From assembly GCA_963576785.1 (NCBI GenBank), contig OY756144.1, positions 1,364,001 to 1,428,000 on the forward strand: a DNA stretch of 64,000 bases, in the 5' to 3' direction. This DNA is from Chlorophyllum brunneum (taxonomy: Eukaryota > Basidiomycota > Agaricomycetes > Agaricales > Agaricaceae). A model generated the notes under the pieces. That model made no database searches. It saw only the letters and a list, made by a program, of their open reading frames with translations, and had not been told where the DNA came from. A program made the position numbers and the translations under genes. Positions within the stretch are counted from its first letter, which is position 1; every line of letters starts with the position of its first letter. Of the stretch, positions 12,114 to 24,989 are shown one piece after another.

Positions 12114-15100
12114 TTTTTTTTTTTTTTAAAAAATCATCAATTTATATAGTGGTGCTTGATCACAGTCTGTATGTGCATACATACAAAGGCAGAACATACA
12201 GAATATTTGGAGCAAGGAAAGTAAACTACAAGTAAACTAACCCCACGAGACTCAATGCTGTCTAGCATATATACTAGAGAGAATTTGGTATCTAAGTTGA
12301 ACAGCAAGAAAGAGAGAGAGAAGGAATTCAGAAGAGAGAGAATGAGAGAGAGAAATTGATAGAAAAGAAACTATCTACTTGCAAACACAAGGGGGAACAA
12401 CAAACAGTACTAGTGTATGGAGGGGTATTGCCCAGACACCACAGGAAAGATGGATTTTTGAATGAAAACTACATTAAAACAGTAGACAAGCAAGAAAGGG
12501 AGAGATAGAGAAATGGATATAAAGTCCATAACTGGGAGAGCACAAAAAAAATTAAATGATAAGAAAGGATTCATGTAGGTGTGGACCCGAACCTCTGATG
12601 GACTTGACAATGATGCAATGGGGGTATTGAACTAGCATGGATACAAGGGTGATTAGACTCTGGAGGGAAGCTGAATGCAATGGGATTGTGATGCAAGAAA
12701 TTAACAAACTTCTTGATGGTGTCAATACCATAGTGATGATCAAAGTTCTGACACCAGTAGAAGATGTGCAACCTGGTTTGGACCAGTTGGTTGTCACAGT
12801 AGTGGCATGATAGATCCTTATTAGGGAAGAACCTAAAGTGGTACTCTCCAATTGGGGTGTAGTATAGAATAGTGCAACAAGCTCGTGCAAAGAGCTGGGG
12901 CTGGTATCCGCATTCTCATATCCAAGGGCTGGAGTTGATGTGCGACAGTAAGGCAGAGGCCCTATTTACTCACACTGGCAGGTGAAGGAAGGAGCTACTG
13001 CTGTATTTCTTGAACCCAAACATAGCTTGCCACATGTGAATGGCATATTTGGCAGACTTTTTGTGTAGGAAGTCGAGGGAGTTAGGTACTCAGTGATTTT
13101 GACCTCGGTTAGGCCAGGCAACTATCTGTATGCAGTTATGGGTGACTTGTTGAATCCTGTATTTGCATTTGGATAGAGTGTGGTAAAATAAAAGGTAGTG
13201 TCAATCTGATTTATTGAACCAAGTCAGGAGTGCCTTAAATGTAATAATAGACTGTTGCTGACAAGAGTGTGGTGAGCAATCAAGAAGGAGCCAAGAGGCC
13301 ATGAGGGAGTCAGTGAACACATAGATATATTCTATCTCCTTGTAGTCATTGTTGGCGAAAAGCTTAGTAATACCTAGGTATTGCACAACTAGTTCAGTGT
13401 CAGTAGATGTAGTTCCTCTGAGCCTCTTCATAGCTGAACTTCCTCTATCCAGGTATTGAATGGTGGCTGCTGCCATGTACTGGCTGGTAAGTGGGTTGGG
13501 GTTGGGATGGACTGAGCTGTCTGTGCCAATGATGATGGACTTGGGGCCCATTGTTGCGTTCATGGTTACATCATCCCAAATGGTCTTCAAGAGGTGGGGG
13601 TTATCCCAGTTAAATTCTGTGAAGGATACATTAGTAGGAAAATGGTCAAGTAACCTATGTCCAGACTAGATAGTCTTATTTTTTTTTATTTTTTTATTTT
13701 TAAATCAACAATTTATATAGTGGTGCTCGAATGCAGTCTGCGTGTACATACATACAAAGGTAGAATATACAGAATGTTCAGAACAAGGAAAGTAGACTAT
13801 ACATACACTAACCCCACGAGACTCGACACCATCTAGCGCATATACTAGAGAGATGTTTGGTACCTAAGTTGAACAGTGGGAAAAAGAATGAGAGGAATTC
13901 GGAGGGAGAGAGAGTGGAAGAGAGAAATTGATAGAAAGGAACTATCAACTTGCAAACACAAAGGAGAACAACAAACGGTACTAGCATGTGGGAGGGCATT
14001 TGCCCAGATACCACAGGAATGATGGACATTTGAATGAAAACTATATAAAATAGTAGACGAGCGAGGAAAGGAGAGATAGAGAAATGGGAATGAAATCCAT
14101 AACTGGGAAAGCATAAGAAAAAAGAGAAAAAGAAAAGGATTCACACAGACACAGACCCAAACCTCTGACGGACTTGATGACGATGTAGCGGAGGTATTGA
14201 ACCGACTCGGAAATGAGGGCAATCAGGCTCTGGGGGGAAGCTGAACGTGGTAGGGTTATGATGCAAGAAGTTGACTAGTGTCTTGATAGTGTTGATGCCG
14301 AAGTGATGATTGAAGTTGTTACAATGATAGAGGATGTGCAACCTAGTCTGGACCATTTGATTGTCACAGTAGTGGCATGATAAGTCTTCGTTGGGGAAGA
14401 ACCAAAGTCAATATTCCCCAATTGGGGCATAGCATAGGATGGTGCAACATGCTCTTGCAAAAAGCTGTGACTAGTAACCACATTCTCATATCCAGGGACT
14501 GGACTTGATGTGCGATGGTAAAGCAGAGGTCCCATTCACTCATACCAGGAGGTGAAGGAAGGAGCTACCACTGTATTTTTTGAATCCAAACATGGCTTGC
14601 CATGTGTGAACAGCTCGTTTGGCGGACTTCTTGTGTAAGTAGTCTATGGAGTTAGGGACTCAGTGATTTCGACCCCAGTTAGGCCAGGCAACTGTTTGGA
14701 TCCAATCATGTGTGGCTTTTTGTATACCATATTTACACTTCGACAGAGTGTGGTAGAACAATAGGCTGTGTTGGTCAGACTTGTTGAACCAAGTCAAGAG
14801 TGCCTTTGATGTAAGGATAGACTGTCTCTGGCAGGAGTGCGGCAAGCAATCAAGTAGGAGTCGAGAGGCTGCGAGGGAGTTGGTGAACACATGTATGTGT
14901 TCAATCTGGTCGTATTTGTTGGTGGCGAGTACCTTGGTGATTCCCAGGTACTGTGCGATCAGTTCGGTGTCAGTCGATGTAGTTCCTCCGAGTCTCTTCA
15001 TAATAGAGCTTTCTCCATCTAAGTGTCAAATAGTGGCTGCCACTGTGAACTGGCTAGCAAGTGGGTTAGGGTTGGGGTGGACTGAGCCGTCTGTGCTGAT

Positions 15101-18036
15101 AATAATGGACTTGTCATTCGTCGTCACATTTGTTGTAACATTATCCCAAAGTGTCTTCGAGAGGTGGGGGTTGTCCTGGTTGAATCCTATAAAAGATACA
15201 ATAGTAGGGAAACAGTCAAGTGATCTATGTCCGGGCCAGACAGCTTTAGAAACAGAGTTAAAGTGTTCTATATACCAAGTCTCAGGGGTGGGGTGCAAAA
15301 TATCCATCACAGCTCCAAGTGTCTTCTTCTTCTGAATCTCCGTGAAATTCTTGATGTGAAGTTGGTGTGGGGAAGAATGATACTCTTTTGTCAATCTTGC
15401 TAATGCGTATTCATTGTCCAATGTGTGAAGCCTTGACATTTGTCATTTGGCCAACTTTTGGAGATGGAGTTTGATGGGCATGAGCCCCGCGAGGAACTTG
15501 ATGCCGCCAGTGGGAGAAGTCCGAAAGGCCCCAGTAATCCAGAGGGCTGTGCTTCGCTGCATCTTGTTGAGGATTTCACGGGTCCCTTTGGTCCGTGACT
15601 TGTTGTGAAACCAAAGTTGGTATCCATATGTTGCCACCGGTACGATACACAAATGGTATAATAGTCTTTTATTACTAGGGGACAAACCACATGTGGAGTT
15701 CCCTAGCATTTTCATTGCCTTGATCATTGATACTGCCTTGGCGGAGTAATAGCAAATGTGTTCCTTGAAAGTTAACATCCAGTCAAAGTAGAAACCAAGG
15801 TAATGCCAGTAGGCTTTTGGTTTGAGAGGGATGCAGCCAGTGAACAGTGGGGATCCCAAGTTAATAGAGGGATTGGAGTCCTGTCTTGCACATGTGAAGT
15901 GAAAGACTTCGGACTTACTGTGTTCAATTTCAAGGCCAAATTCATTCATGAGCTGCTCTATTTCGCAGTACATGTGTTGGAGGATTTTGATGTTCCGTTC
16001 AAGGGACGGGGATTGCGCGACTAAGGTGCCATCATCTACAAAAGAAAGGACATCAAAGTTCTATCTATCACAGTGTTCCTCCATGCAAATGTCAAATATG
16101 TGAAGGAGGGGGGCAAGGTATAGGGCAGAGAGAATGGGGCTAAGGGCTGAGCTTTGGCCCACTCCACCACTGCATTATATTCTGGGGAGGTTTCGTTGTT
16201 CCACTGGTAGGTAGTATGGTGCTCTTTGAGGTAGTTGTTGAAGAACTCTGCAATTTGGGGGGGAAATCCCTGCCAACCCAGTATGTCAATAAGGAGGTCG
16301 TGGTTAAGGGAGGGGAAGAATTGGGCAACATTGAATGTGAGCACCGATGTCTTCTTCTTCTTTGTCCAAGCTCCCCAGATGATGTGAGTTAGAAAGAGTC
16401 CTACATCCTTAGTGGATCGTTGTTGGATGGCTCCTAGTTGGTGAGGGTGGAGAACCTTGAATTTCACTACTTCGAATTGCAGTCGCTTGGCGAGCATCTT
16501 CTCTATCAACTTGCCAAGTGTGTTGAGAAGAACGATTGGTCTGAACGCCTTCGGGGTGGAGTAGTCGGGTTTATTAGGTTTGGGGATGATAACCGATGTT
16601 GACTTCTTGAAATGCGTGGGCCAATGTCCAAGGGTTAGGCATACACAACTGATTCTGAGGAGAAGATCAGTGCAGATGTCAATGGCAGCGATCTGTTTGA
16701 GGTGGGACTAGGAAATGTGGTCGGGGCTGGGGGCAGAAGAATTCGAGGTATCCTTGAGTGATTCCATCATCTCAAGGAGAGAGAAATCCACCCAAGTCCT
16801 ATTCTCCATCCCAATTGGCAGAGGAAGTTTATCTAAGACAGCCCCATTAACTGGTCTGTCGTGGGCCATATTATAGTATTGGTCAAGGACCAGATAGTCT
16901 TAGAAACAGAGTTGAAAGATTCTATATAACAAGTCTCAGGGGTGGGGCATGAAACATCTATCATAGCTCCAAGCATCTTCTCCTTCTGAATCTCTATGAA
17001 ATTCTTGATGTGAAGTTGGTGGGGGGAAGAATGATACTCTTTTGTCAATCTTACCAGTGCATGTTCATTGTCCAAAGTATATATCCTCAACATTTGTCAT
17101 TCGGCCAACTTGCAGAGATATAGTTTGATGGGCATGAGCCCTGCAAGAGACTCAACACCACCAGTGAGAGAGGTACAGAATACCCTAGTGATCCAAAGGA
17201 CAGCTTTATGTTGCATTTTATTGAGGATTTCACAAGTTCTCTTAGTACAGGATCAATTGTGAAACCATAGTCAGTAACCATATGTCACCACCAGGACAAC
17301 ACACAATCTATATAAGAGTCTTTTGTTGTAGGAGGAAAGGCTATGTACAGAGTTGCTGAGCATTTTCATTGCCTTGATAGACAATATAGCTTTGGCAGAG
17401 TAGTAGCAGATGTGCTCCTTGAATGATAACGTCCTGTCAAAGTAGAAGCCAAGGTATTGCCAGTGGGTCTTTGGCTTGAGGGGGTTACAACCTGTGAACA
17501 GGGGAGAGCCCAAGTTGATGGAGGGATTGGAATCCTGTCTTCCATGCATGAAATGGAAAACTTCGGATTTTCTGTACTCGATAACCAGACCAAAATCGTT
17601 CATAAGCTGCACCATTTCATGATATATGTGTTGGAGAATCTTGATATTGTTTTTGAGAGTAGGAGATTGGGTAATGAGGGTACTGTCATCTACATAGGAT
17701 AAAATATCAAAGTCCCACTTATTATGGTGTTCTTCCATACAAATGTCAAAGATCCAAAGGAGAGGAGCAAGATAAAGGGCCAAGAGAATAGGACTAAGGG
17801 CTGAGCCCTGTTCTACCCCAACTACTGCATCAAACTCAGGAGAAGTCTCATTATTCCATGAGTAAGTAGTACATTGTTCTTTCAGATAGTTCCCAAAGAA
17901 GGCCATGATTTGAGGGGGAAAACCTTGTTATGTAAGGATGTTAGTGAGGAGATTGTGATTGAGGGAGGAAAAAACTAGGCAATGTTGAATGCTAATACTG
18001 ATGTCTTCTTCTTCTTCATCCAAGCTTCCATCTCTT
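12114..18036 (-). mobile_element. LINE copy 3, 5'-truncated, split by LINE copy 4
   Basis: On the minus strand this copy consists of 16903-~18036 (5' part) and 12114-13678 (3' part). Its poly-A tail appears as a T run at 12114-12127. The 5' end lies inside the RT domain, at the sequence coding KKKKTSVLAF in other copies, so the RT N-terminus, the endonuclease and ORF1 are absent. RT residues (YVDDS near 17690) and RNase H residues (GTDSSVHPNPNP near 13510) remain, with stops and indels. GAGCCCTTC at 12105-12113 and GAGACCTTC at 18037-18045 are a possible imperfect target-site duplication. Confidence 0.82.
13679..16891 (-). mobile_element. LINE copy 4, 5'-truncated, nested inside copy 3
   Basis: The same LINE family in the same orientation interrupts copy 3. 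It is flanked by AGATAGTCTTA at 13668-13678 and 16892-16902, an 11-bp target-site duplication made from copy-3 sequence. Its tail is a T-rich run at 13679-13704. The 5' end corresponds to about position 6810 of copy 1, so it keeps RT and RNase H but lacks ORF1 and the endonuclease. Frameshifts and stops break the ORF. Where copies 1 and 2 have a stop after the RT start (7207, 21897), copy 4 still reads CGA. Confidence 0.88.
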
Positions 18037-18045
18037 GAGACCTTC

Positions 18046-18552
18046 CTTTCTATGATGCCACTAATGATGGCAATCTGACTCATCAATCAACTCCAGTTCA
18101 GACTGATATCTGAATGGAGCATAGACTCATCCAACCTGTACCTGTCCAAGGCTACCCTGTACATCATGACCCACCTCAATATGAGCATGAACCATCTGCA
18201 GTTCCACTCAACTATTACTGGGCTATCTGAGATCATCACCAGTATCATGACTATGAAAACAAAAGACCCCGCCAGATTTCCTATGCTGCAGCAACAATTA
18301 ACCTGACTTTATGAGTTTATAGGCAGCCTATACAAAGTACCCAACCTTGAAATACTCAACTTGTACTACAAAGCCAACCCAACTATAATCAATGATATGG
18401 CCAAACTACTACTCTGGCTTATCAAACCCAATGACTGGATCCTGACATGCAAGAACTATACAACCAACTTAATGAGGTTATCAGCCATATTCATAGTTCC
18501 AGAAATGGAGTAAATACTCGAAGCTATCATACTATTAGGCTTGGGCCTCCCA
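18046..18552. other. Internal sequence of the non-autonomous LTR element, middle part
   Basis: These 0.5 kb lie between LINE copies 3 and 2 and belong to the host LTR element. A glutamine-, asparagine- and proline-rich short frame can be read in places, interrupted by stops, so a decayed gag-like region is possible but not supported by any motif. Confidence 0.5.
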
Positions 18553-18634
18553 TCGAAGTGACTTCGACTCGTACCACCACCATCAATTCCAAAAGTCGAT
18601 TACACGGTACTAGTCTATAGCACTAGGATACACA

Positions 18635-20808
18635 ATGCCTGTGTTACATTCAACCTCTCTCCTAGAGAGCCCACACCTGACAGCGATGAGGAAATCTTCG
18701 GGAACACAACACGTGTTCTACCCTTGTCCATCTTCGCGGCTCCCCCAGCTCTGCCACCCCCCGGCGTCCTGTTTCCTAGGACACCAATCACAACTAGGCC
18801 ATTCATACCTACAGACCAAGCCTATAGTGACACCATTCCACCGTCGGTCCTAAGCAGTAGGCCGACCACACCTACTTCGGTCACCTCAAACCCCCTCCAG
18901 GGTGAAGGAGACCGTACCATTCACTGGGTATCCAAACGGTCGAGAACCAGCGGAGACCAATACTACTTGGGAGAAAGCTGGGCTGAGCAAGTCAAAAAAG
19001 AGCTCACGCCCAAGAAAAAAGTCCAAGTTGAAGAAGACGAAGACAAAACCCAAGAGGACCAGAGAGAAGGTCCTGAAGAATTTTACAAGGATGCTGTGAA
19101 AGAGGTCGGTAAGATCTCGGAATGGGTGAAAGCCTACAGCACCTACAACATGAGCGGCGACAAAGGACTGGCATTTGGGCGAGCCTTCACGGAATTGACA
19201 GAGACTTTGAGAAAGGCGGGATGGCTTAAGGTAGCGGTCGATGAGAAAAGGACTGATCTCCACGGGTGGCTGGGGAAAAACTTTGGTAAGTACGCTGTCC
19301 ACGCTAAGGGATTCCCTCCGCTGGACATTGCACACCCCCCCTGTGAGGCCTCCAAAGGCTCCATGCGGAAACCTGACGACATCCACATGGAGGTCATAGA
19401 ACACATTGTCACACCGGGTATCTCCGTTGGCAATGACGTCACTCATTTGGGTATCTCCGATGATGACGTTCAAATGATCTCCGAAGTGGAGTTTAAGACC
19501 ATGACTCATGGAAAGAAGAAGCAGGCCAGGAAACTGAGAACTCCGGCTCCAGTAAACCCCGGTCCGACCAAGGCCACCCCTACCACTGTGCCTGCCAAGG
19601 CCACCAAGACTCCGGCTCCCACGCCTAACAGTAAAAGGGCCAAGACCACACCCCAAGAAGGAGTAAAGACCTCCTATACCGCTGCCGCGGCAAAAAAGGG
19701 CAACAACGCTGCTCCCACTGCAGTCTCCTCCACCAACGCTTGGGACCCTCTTAAACTCTTAGAATTTGCGAGTAAATTCCCTGAGCTATCCAATGAGAAA
19801 ATTGTCGCGATGTACAATACTGCTTTCTCCACCCCTGCGAATCAAAAGCCTGTTAAGAAGGCTGGTGTTATTTGCTCCACCCTCAATGGTCCCTCACGCA
19901 AGCAGGTAATCATCCCTCTCCTCACCGGTCCCAGCGTTACCAACTTCGGGGCCATCATCGACTCCCTCAACGCATGCCTCATTGCAGAGAAGTCCAAGAC
20001 AAGGGTCATGGCCGCCTCGCAGGGTAAGTTGGGCCTTATGGTCCACACCTCAGAGGTGTTGACCCCCACTGAGCTTGACGTCGTCAAGGCGTGGCTCAAA
20101 GAGAAATTCGGAGGAATCACCTCGGGTGATGCATCCCTCCCAAAGTCCAAATCATTCGTGAAAGTCACGGACGTCAGTTATATAACCTCCTGAGGACAAA
20201 TCCTCACCGAAGCCGATGTGGTTTCCAGCGTCCAGAGTTTAATCCACTCGGACGCCATCCAATTCGCATCACAACCCCACGTTCGACGCAATTCAAAACA
20301 CTCGGACACCTGTACGGTGTGGTTCGAAATATGGGACTCTAAGGTGGGGTCCAACTTGGCGAAGATCGAGGACAAGTTCCTCAACATTTACAGAGGGCTC
20401 TTCCGCATTAGAAAGGCAACCGCTAACCCGGGAGTGCCATTCTGTGGCAAATGCTGTCGATGGGGCCACCCCCTAGTTCACTGCCGAGTGAGGCTTTTCA
20501 CTTGTGCGCACTGCAAAAGGCCACACTCCATCGCCAACCACCAATTGTTTGCCCACTGTTGCAAGGGCAACAATAAGGCCACTCCGCCTATTGCGGCTAC
20601 CCCCTCTGGAGAACCATGCCCCCACAAGGTGATGTGCTCCAACTGTGGCAAGGACCACCTCGCTACTGACTGAAAATGTCAGTTTTGGAAGAAGAGATTT
20701 AACCACGACTGGCATGCAAACAAGGCGCTCGAACTACGAGCAAACAAAGGAGCTCCCACCTCCTCACCATCCCGGGCTAGTCGAAGCCAGACTACTCTCC
20801 CTCAATGA
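18635..20808 (+). pseudogene. LINE copy 2 ORF1 (gag-like), nearly intact
   Basis: A long open frame (18724-20192) encodes a basic and acidic nucleic-acid-binding protein. It is followed after a TGA at 20191-20193 by the same frame with zinc knuckles (CGKCCRWGHPLVHC near 20445, CAHCKRPH near 20510, CSNCGKDH near 20640). A second TGA at 20674 interrupts it before the natural TGA at 20806-20808. Copy 1 reads CAA at the first site and CGA at the second, consistent with base transitions. A one-base indel shifts the frame near 18650. The terminal TGA overlaps the ORF2 ATG at 20805. Confidence 0.83.
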
Positions 20809-23800
20809 ATAATGTTCCCAACGAGCAAGACAGGCCTCCTCGTTCACTCCTGAATGAGTTAAAAGTCTGCTCTCACAACGTAGGAAGATCATATGGAGTG
20901 ATGGAGACAGTCCTCGCATGTAGAGGTGATGTCAACCTCCTCCTCATACAAGAACCCCCTTGGAGGTACCTCCGAGACATTCCCTCATCTGTTTCCAATG
21001 ACGGATCACCCCTCGTTCCACAGATGGATGTCGTTGTCAAAAGATTGACCATCCCCAAGGATTCGGAAGAGGAGACCAGGTTCCTGGGGGACATTGTAGA
21101 GGGAATCAAGAACAAGAACTGGCCGATGAACAACGCGGAGGAGCTGGAGAGAGCTGCTGCTGAATTGGGAGTTTTGTTTGATAGATCGTGGACTCAAAAT
21201 GTGAAGAAGTCCAAGATCACCACTAGATCCAAGACCTGGTGGAATGAGGAGTGCTCGACCGCACTCACTACGCATTGCGCGGATCGCAAGAACAAGCGCA
21301 AATGGAATGCTTTTCGCAAGACCATGAGGAAAACGAAAAGAACATACTTCAACAAAAAGATACAAGAAATCTCTGTTGACCGAAAACGCCCATGGGATCT
21401 CATGCCATGGGTCAAAGATTGTGCACTCCCAGCTACAGAAGCCATGCGACACAACGGCCGACCATGTCTCACACTTGACAATTTGTGGACAGCTCTCAAC
21501 TCCCACTACAATATGGCCCACAATAGACCAATGAATGCGGTGGTTCTAGACGAGCTTCCTCCCCCGAACGGAGTGGAGAATAGGACTTGGGTTGATTTCT
21601 CTCTCATTGAGATGATGGAGTCGCTCAAGGACACCTCGAATTCTTCCTCCCCTGGTCCCGACCATATTTCCTGGTCCCATCTCAAACAGATCATCGCCGA
21701 TGAAACCTGCGCCGGTCTATTCCTCAAAATTGGTAGTGCGTGTTTGAACATCGGACACTGGCCTACCCACTTCAAAAAGTCAACGTCGGTGATTATTCCA
21801 AAGCCCAATAAACCCGACTACTCCACTCCGAAGGCGTTCCGACCAATTGTCCTCCTCAACACGGTTGGCAAGCTAATGGAAAAAATGCTTGCCAAATGAC
21901 TCCAATTCGAGGCCATTAAATTCAAAGTCCTCCATCCACATCAATTGGGAGTGATCCGCCAACTGTCTACGGAGGACGCGGGTTTATTCCTGACTCACAT
22001 TATCCGGGGAGCTTGGACAAAAAAGAAGAAAATGTCGGTGCTTGTGTTCGATGTGGCCCAATTCTTCCCCTCCTTCAATCATGATCTTCTCATCGAAATT
22101 CTACGAAGACAAGGTTTTCCCCCCCAAGTCGCCGTGTTCTTTGACAATTACCTCAAAGAGCGCTGCACCACCTACCGATGGAACAATGAGACTTCCCCGG
22201 AATTTGATGCAGTGGTAGGAGTAGGCCAAGGCTCGGCCCTAAGCCCCATCCTCTCCGCTTTATTCCTTGCCCCCCTCTTACATGTCTTTGACATCCGTAT
22301 GGAGGAACACCAAGACAGGTGGGACTTCGACATCCTGTCGTTCGTCGACGATGGTACCCTAGTTGCACAATCCCCGTCTCTGGAAACAAACGTGGAAATC
22401 CTACAACACATGTACCACGAAATGGAGTGGCTTATGAATGAATTCGGCCTAGAAATTGAGCATGGCAAGTCAGAGATCTTTCACTTCACGCGTGCAAGAC
22501 AAGACTCGAATCCCTCGATTGACTTGGGATCCCTGCCGTTCACGGGTCATAACCCTCTCAAGCCAAAAACCCATTGGCGATACCTGAGTTTTTATTTTGA
22601 CTGGACATTGACCTTTAAAGAACATGTTTGATTCTATTCCGCCAAGGCCATATCCTTGATCAAGGCGATGAAAATGCTGGGGAACTCTGTTAGAGGCCTA
22701 TCCCCCAGCAATAAAAGACTACTTTACCGTTCATGTGTCGTACTGGTGGCGACATATGGATACAGATTATGGTTTCATGATCGATCCCGCACCAAGGGAA
22801 CTTGTGAAATCCTCAATAAAATGCAATGAAGAGCAGCACTCTGGATAACCGGGGCCTTCCGAACTTCTCCCACTGGCAGCGTAGAGTCCCTCACGGGGCT
22901 CATGCCCATCAAACTTCATCTCCGAAAGTTGGCCGAATGACAATCGTCGAGGCTTCATACATTGGATGATAAACATGCATTGGCAAGATTGACAAAGGAA
23001 TTCCACTCTTCCCCCCACCAACTTTACATCAAGAACTTCATGGAGGTTCAGAAGAAGAAGACATTAGGAGCTGTGATGGACTTTTTGTGCCCCACCCCCG
23101 AGACTCGTTATATAGAACATTTTAATTCCATTTCTAAATCTCTTTGGCCCGGACGTAGGTTACTTGACCGTTTCTCTACTAATGTAATTTTTATAGGATT
23201 CAACTGGGACAACCCTCACCTCTCAAAGACGCTTTGGGATAATGTAACGACGAATACGATGATGGACGCAAGATCTATCACGATCGGTATGGACGGCTCG
23301 GTCCACTCCAATCCCAATCCGCTTGCCAGCCAGTTTATGGTGGCAGCCACCATTCGACATCTTGACGGCGGGAGCTCTATCATGAAGAGGCTCGGAGGAA
23401 CCACGTCAATGGACACAGAACTGGTAGCGCAGTACTTAGGTATCACCAAGGTACTCGCCACTGCCGAATACGACCAGGTTGAGCACATCCATGTGTTCAC
23501 CGACTCCATCGCAGCCTCCCAGCTCCTACTCGACTGTTTGCTGCACTCCTGCCAGCGACAGTCCATTCTCACATCGAAGGCACTCTTGGCTTGGTTCAAC
23601 AAATCAGACCGATACTGCCTTTCCTTCTATCACACGCCGTCGAGATGCAAATACAGGATACAAAAAGCCACTCACAACTGGATCCAAACAGTCGCCTGGC
23701 CTAACCGGGGTCGAAACCACCGAGTACCGAACTCGATCGACTACATACGCAAGAAGTCCACCAAACACGCCATTCACACATGGCAGGCCATGTTCGGGTT

Positions 23801-24242
23801 CAAATCCTACAGCGGTAGCCCCTTCCTCCACCTCCCGGTGCGAGCGAACAGGGCCTCCGCCTTACCGTTGCACATCAAGTTTGGACCATGGATACGAGAA
23901 TGCGGATACCAGCCCCAGCTCTTTGCAAGAGCTTGTCGTGCTATCTTATGTCACACCCCGATTGGAGAATATTGACTATGATTCTTTCCTAACAAGGACC
24001 TTTCGTGCCACCACTGCAACAGTCAAATGGTACAAACGTGGTCACATATCCTATATCGTTGTAACCACTTCAATCATCACTTTGGCGTCGACACAATCAA
24101 GACCTTCGTCAACTTCTTGCGTCGCAACCCCTCAGCATTCAACTTCCCCCTGGAACCTGACCGCCCTCGTATCCATGATAGCTCAATCCCCCCATTACAT
24201 CGTCATCAAGTCCAAAGGAGGTTTGGGTCTGCACCTGTGTAG
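20805..24242 (+). pseudogene. LINE copy 2 ORF2 (RT, RNase H; endonuclease deleted)
   Basis: The frame starts at ATG 20805 and can be followed to TAG 24240-24242. The first ~70 residues of the endonuclease are present (VCSHNVGRS, LLIQEPPW), then an in-frame deletion near 21016 removes the catalytic core. Reverse transcriptase follows: IIPKPNKPDYSTPKAFR near 21795, VFDVAQFFPSFNHD near 22047 and FVDDGTLVAQS near 22345. An RNase H-like DGSVHSNPNP lies near 23295. Stops occur at 21897 (TGA, CGA in copy 4), 22629 and 22938, among others. The protein would have been membrane-free and cytoplasmic or nuclear, driving target-primed reverse transcription. Confidence 0.85.
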
Positions 24243-24717
24243 GATCCTTTTCTTTTATCTTTTTTCTTTTGCTCTCCCGGTTATGGACTTCTATTCCATT
24301 TCTCTATCTCCCCCTTCCCTCGCTCGTCTACTATTATATATAGTTTTCATTTAACTTCCATCTCTCCTATGGTACCTGGGTAAATACCTGCCTACACGCT
24401 ATGTACCGTTTGATGTTTCCCCTTGTGATTGCAAGTCGGTAGTTTCTTTTCTATCAGTTTCTCTCTTTCACTCTCTCTCTCCGAATTCCTTTCCTCCTCT
24501 CTTTTTGCTAAACATTGTAGGTACCAAACATCTCTCTAGTGTACATGCTAGATGTTGTCGAGTCTCGTGGGGTTCATTTACTTATAGTTTACTTTCCCTT
24601 CTCTGAACATTCTGTACATTCTGCATTTGTATGTATGTACACGTGGACTGCATTCGAGCACCGCTATATAAATTGTTGATTAAAAAAAAAAAAAAAAAAA
24701 AAGGCTTGGGCCTCCCA

Positions 24718-24989
24718 ACCCCAATGGACACTGGCATTCTAGAACTGCCACAACCAGGACCCAAAACAGCATCTTGCCCCCTCTACTATCTGCCACCTCA
24801 ACCTTACCACCCTACCAGAATGAAGGCTATTACAAGTATCCCTTCTCAGATGTTGGAAGTAGCCAATCACATTAGATACCAACCTATTGAACTGTATGGA
24901 GTTGAAGAACTCCCCAAGGACAGTCCTTACTACTGACTGCCCAAGATTGAATGTAACAAAATGAAATTCATTACTAATGAAGGGAATAA
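24718..24989. other. Internal sequence of the non-autonomous LTR element, right part
   Basis: The sequence between LINE copy 2 and the right LTR has no motif-bearing ORF. A weak purine-rich stretch (GAAGGGAATAA) directly precedes the right LTR and could be its polypurine tract. Confidence 0.5.

Larger units (their letters stand above)
18553..24701 (+). mobile_element. LINE copy 2 (Tad1-like), near full length with 16-bp target-site duplication
   Basis: The element is flanked by AGGCTTGGGCCTCCCA at 18537-18552 and 24702-24717 and ends in a run of about 20 A residues after GCTATATAAATTGTTGA. Its 5' end aligns with copy 1. It encodes ORF1 with zinc knuckles and ORF2 with part of an endonuclease, RT and RNase H. 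About 620 bp of the endonuclease coding region present in copy 1 (5715-6325) is missing at about 21016. This makes the copy non-functional although ORF1 and RT have few stops. Confidence 0.92.

Noticed and set aside
12105..18045. Firm target-site duplication for LINE copy 3
   Set aside because: GAGCCCTTC and GAGACCTTC differ by one base and about eight unexplained bases precede the right one; kept only as a possibility.
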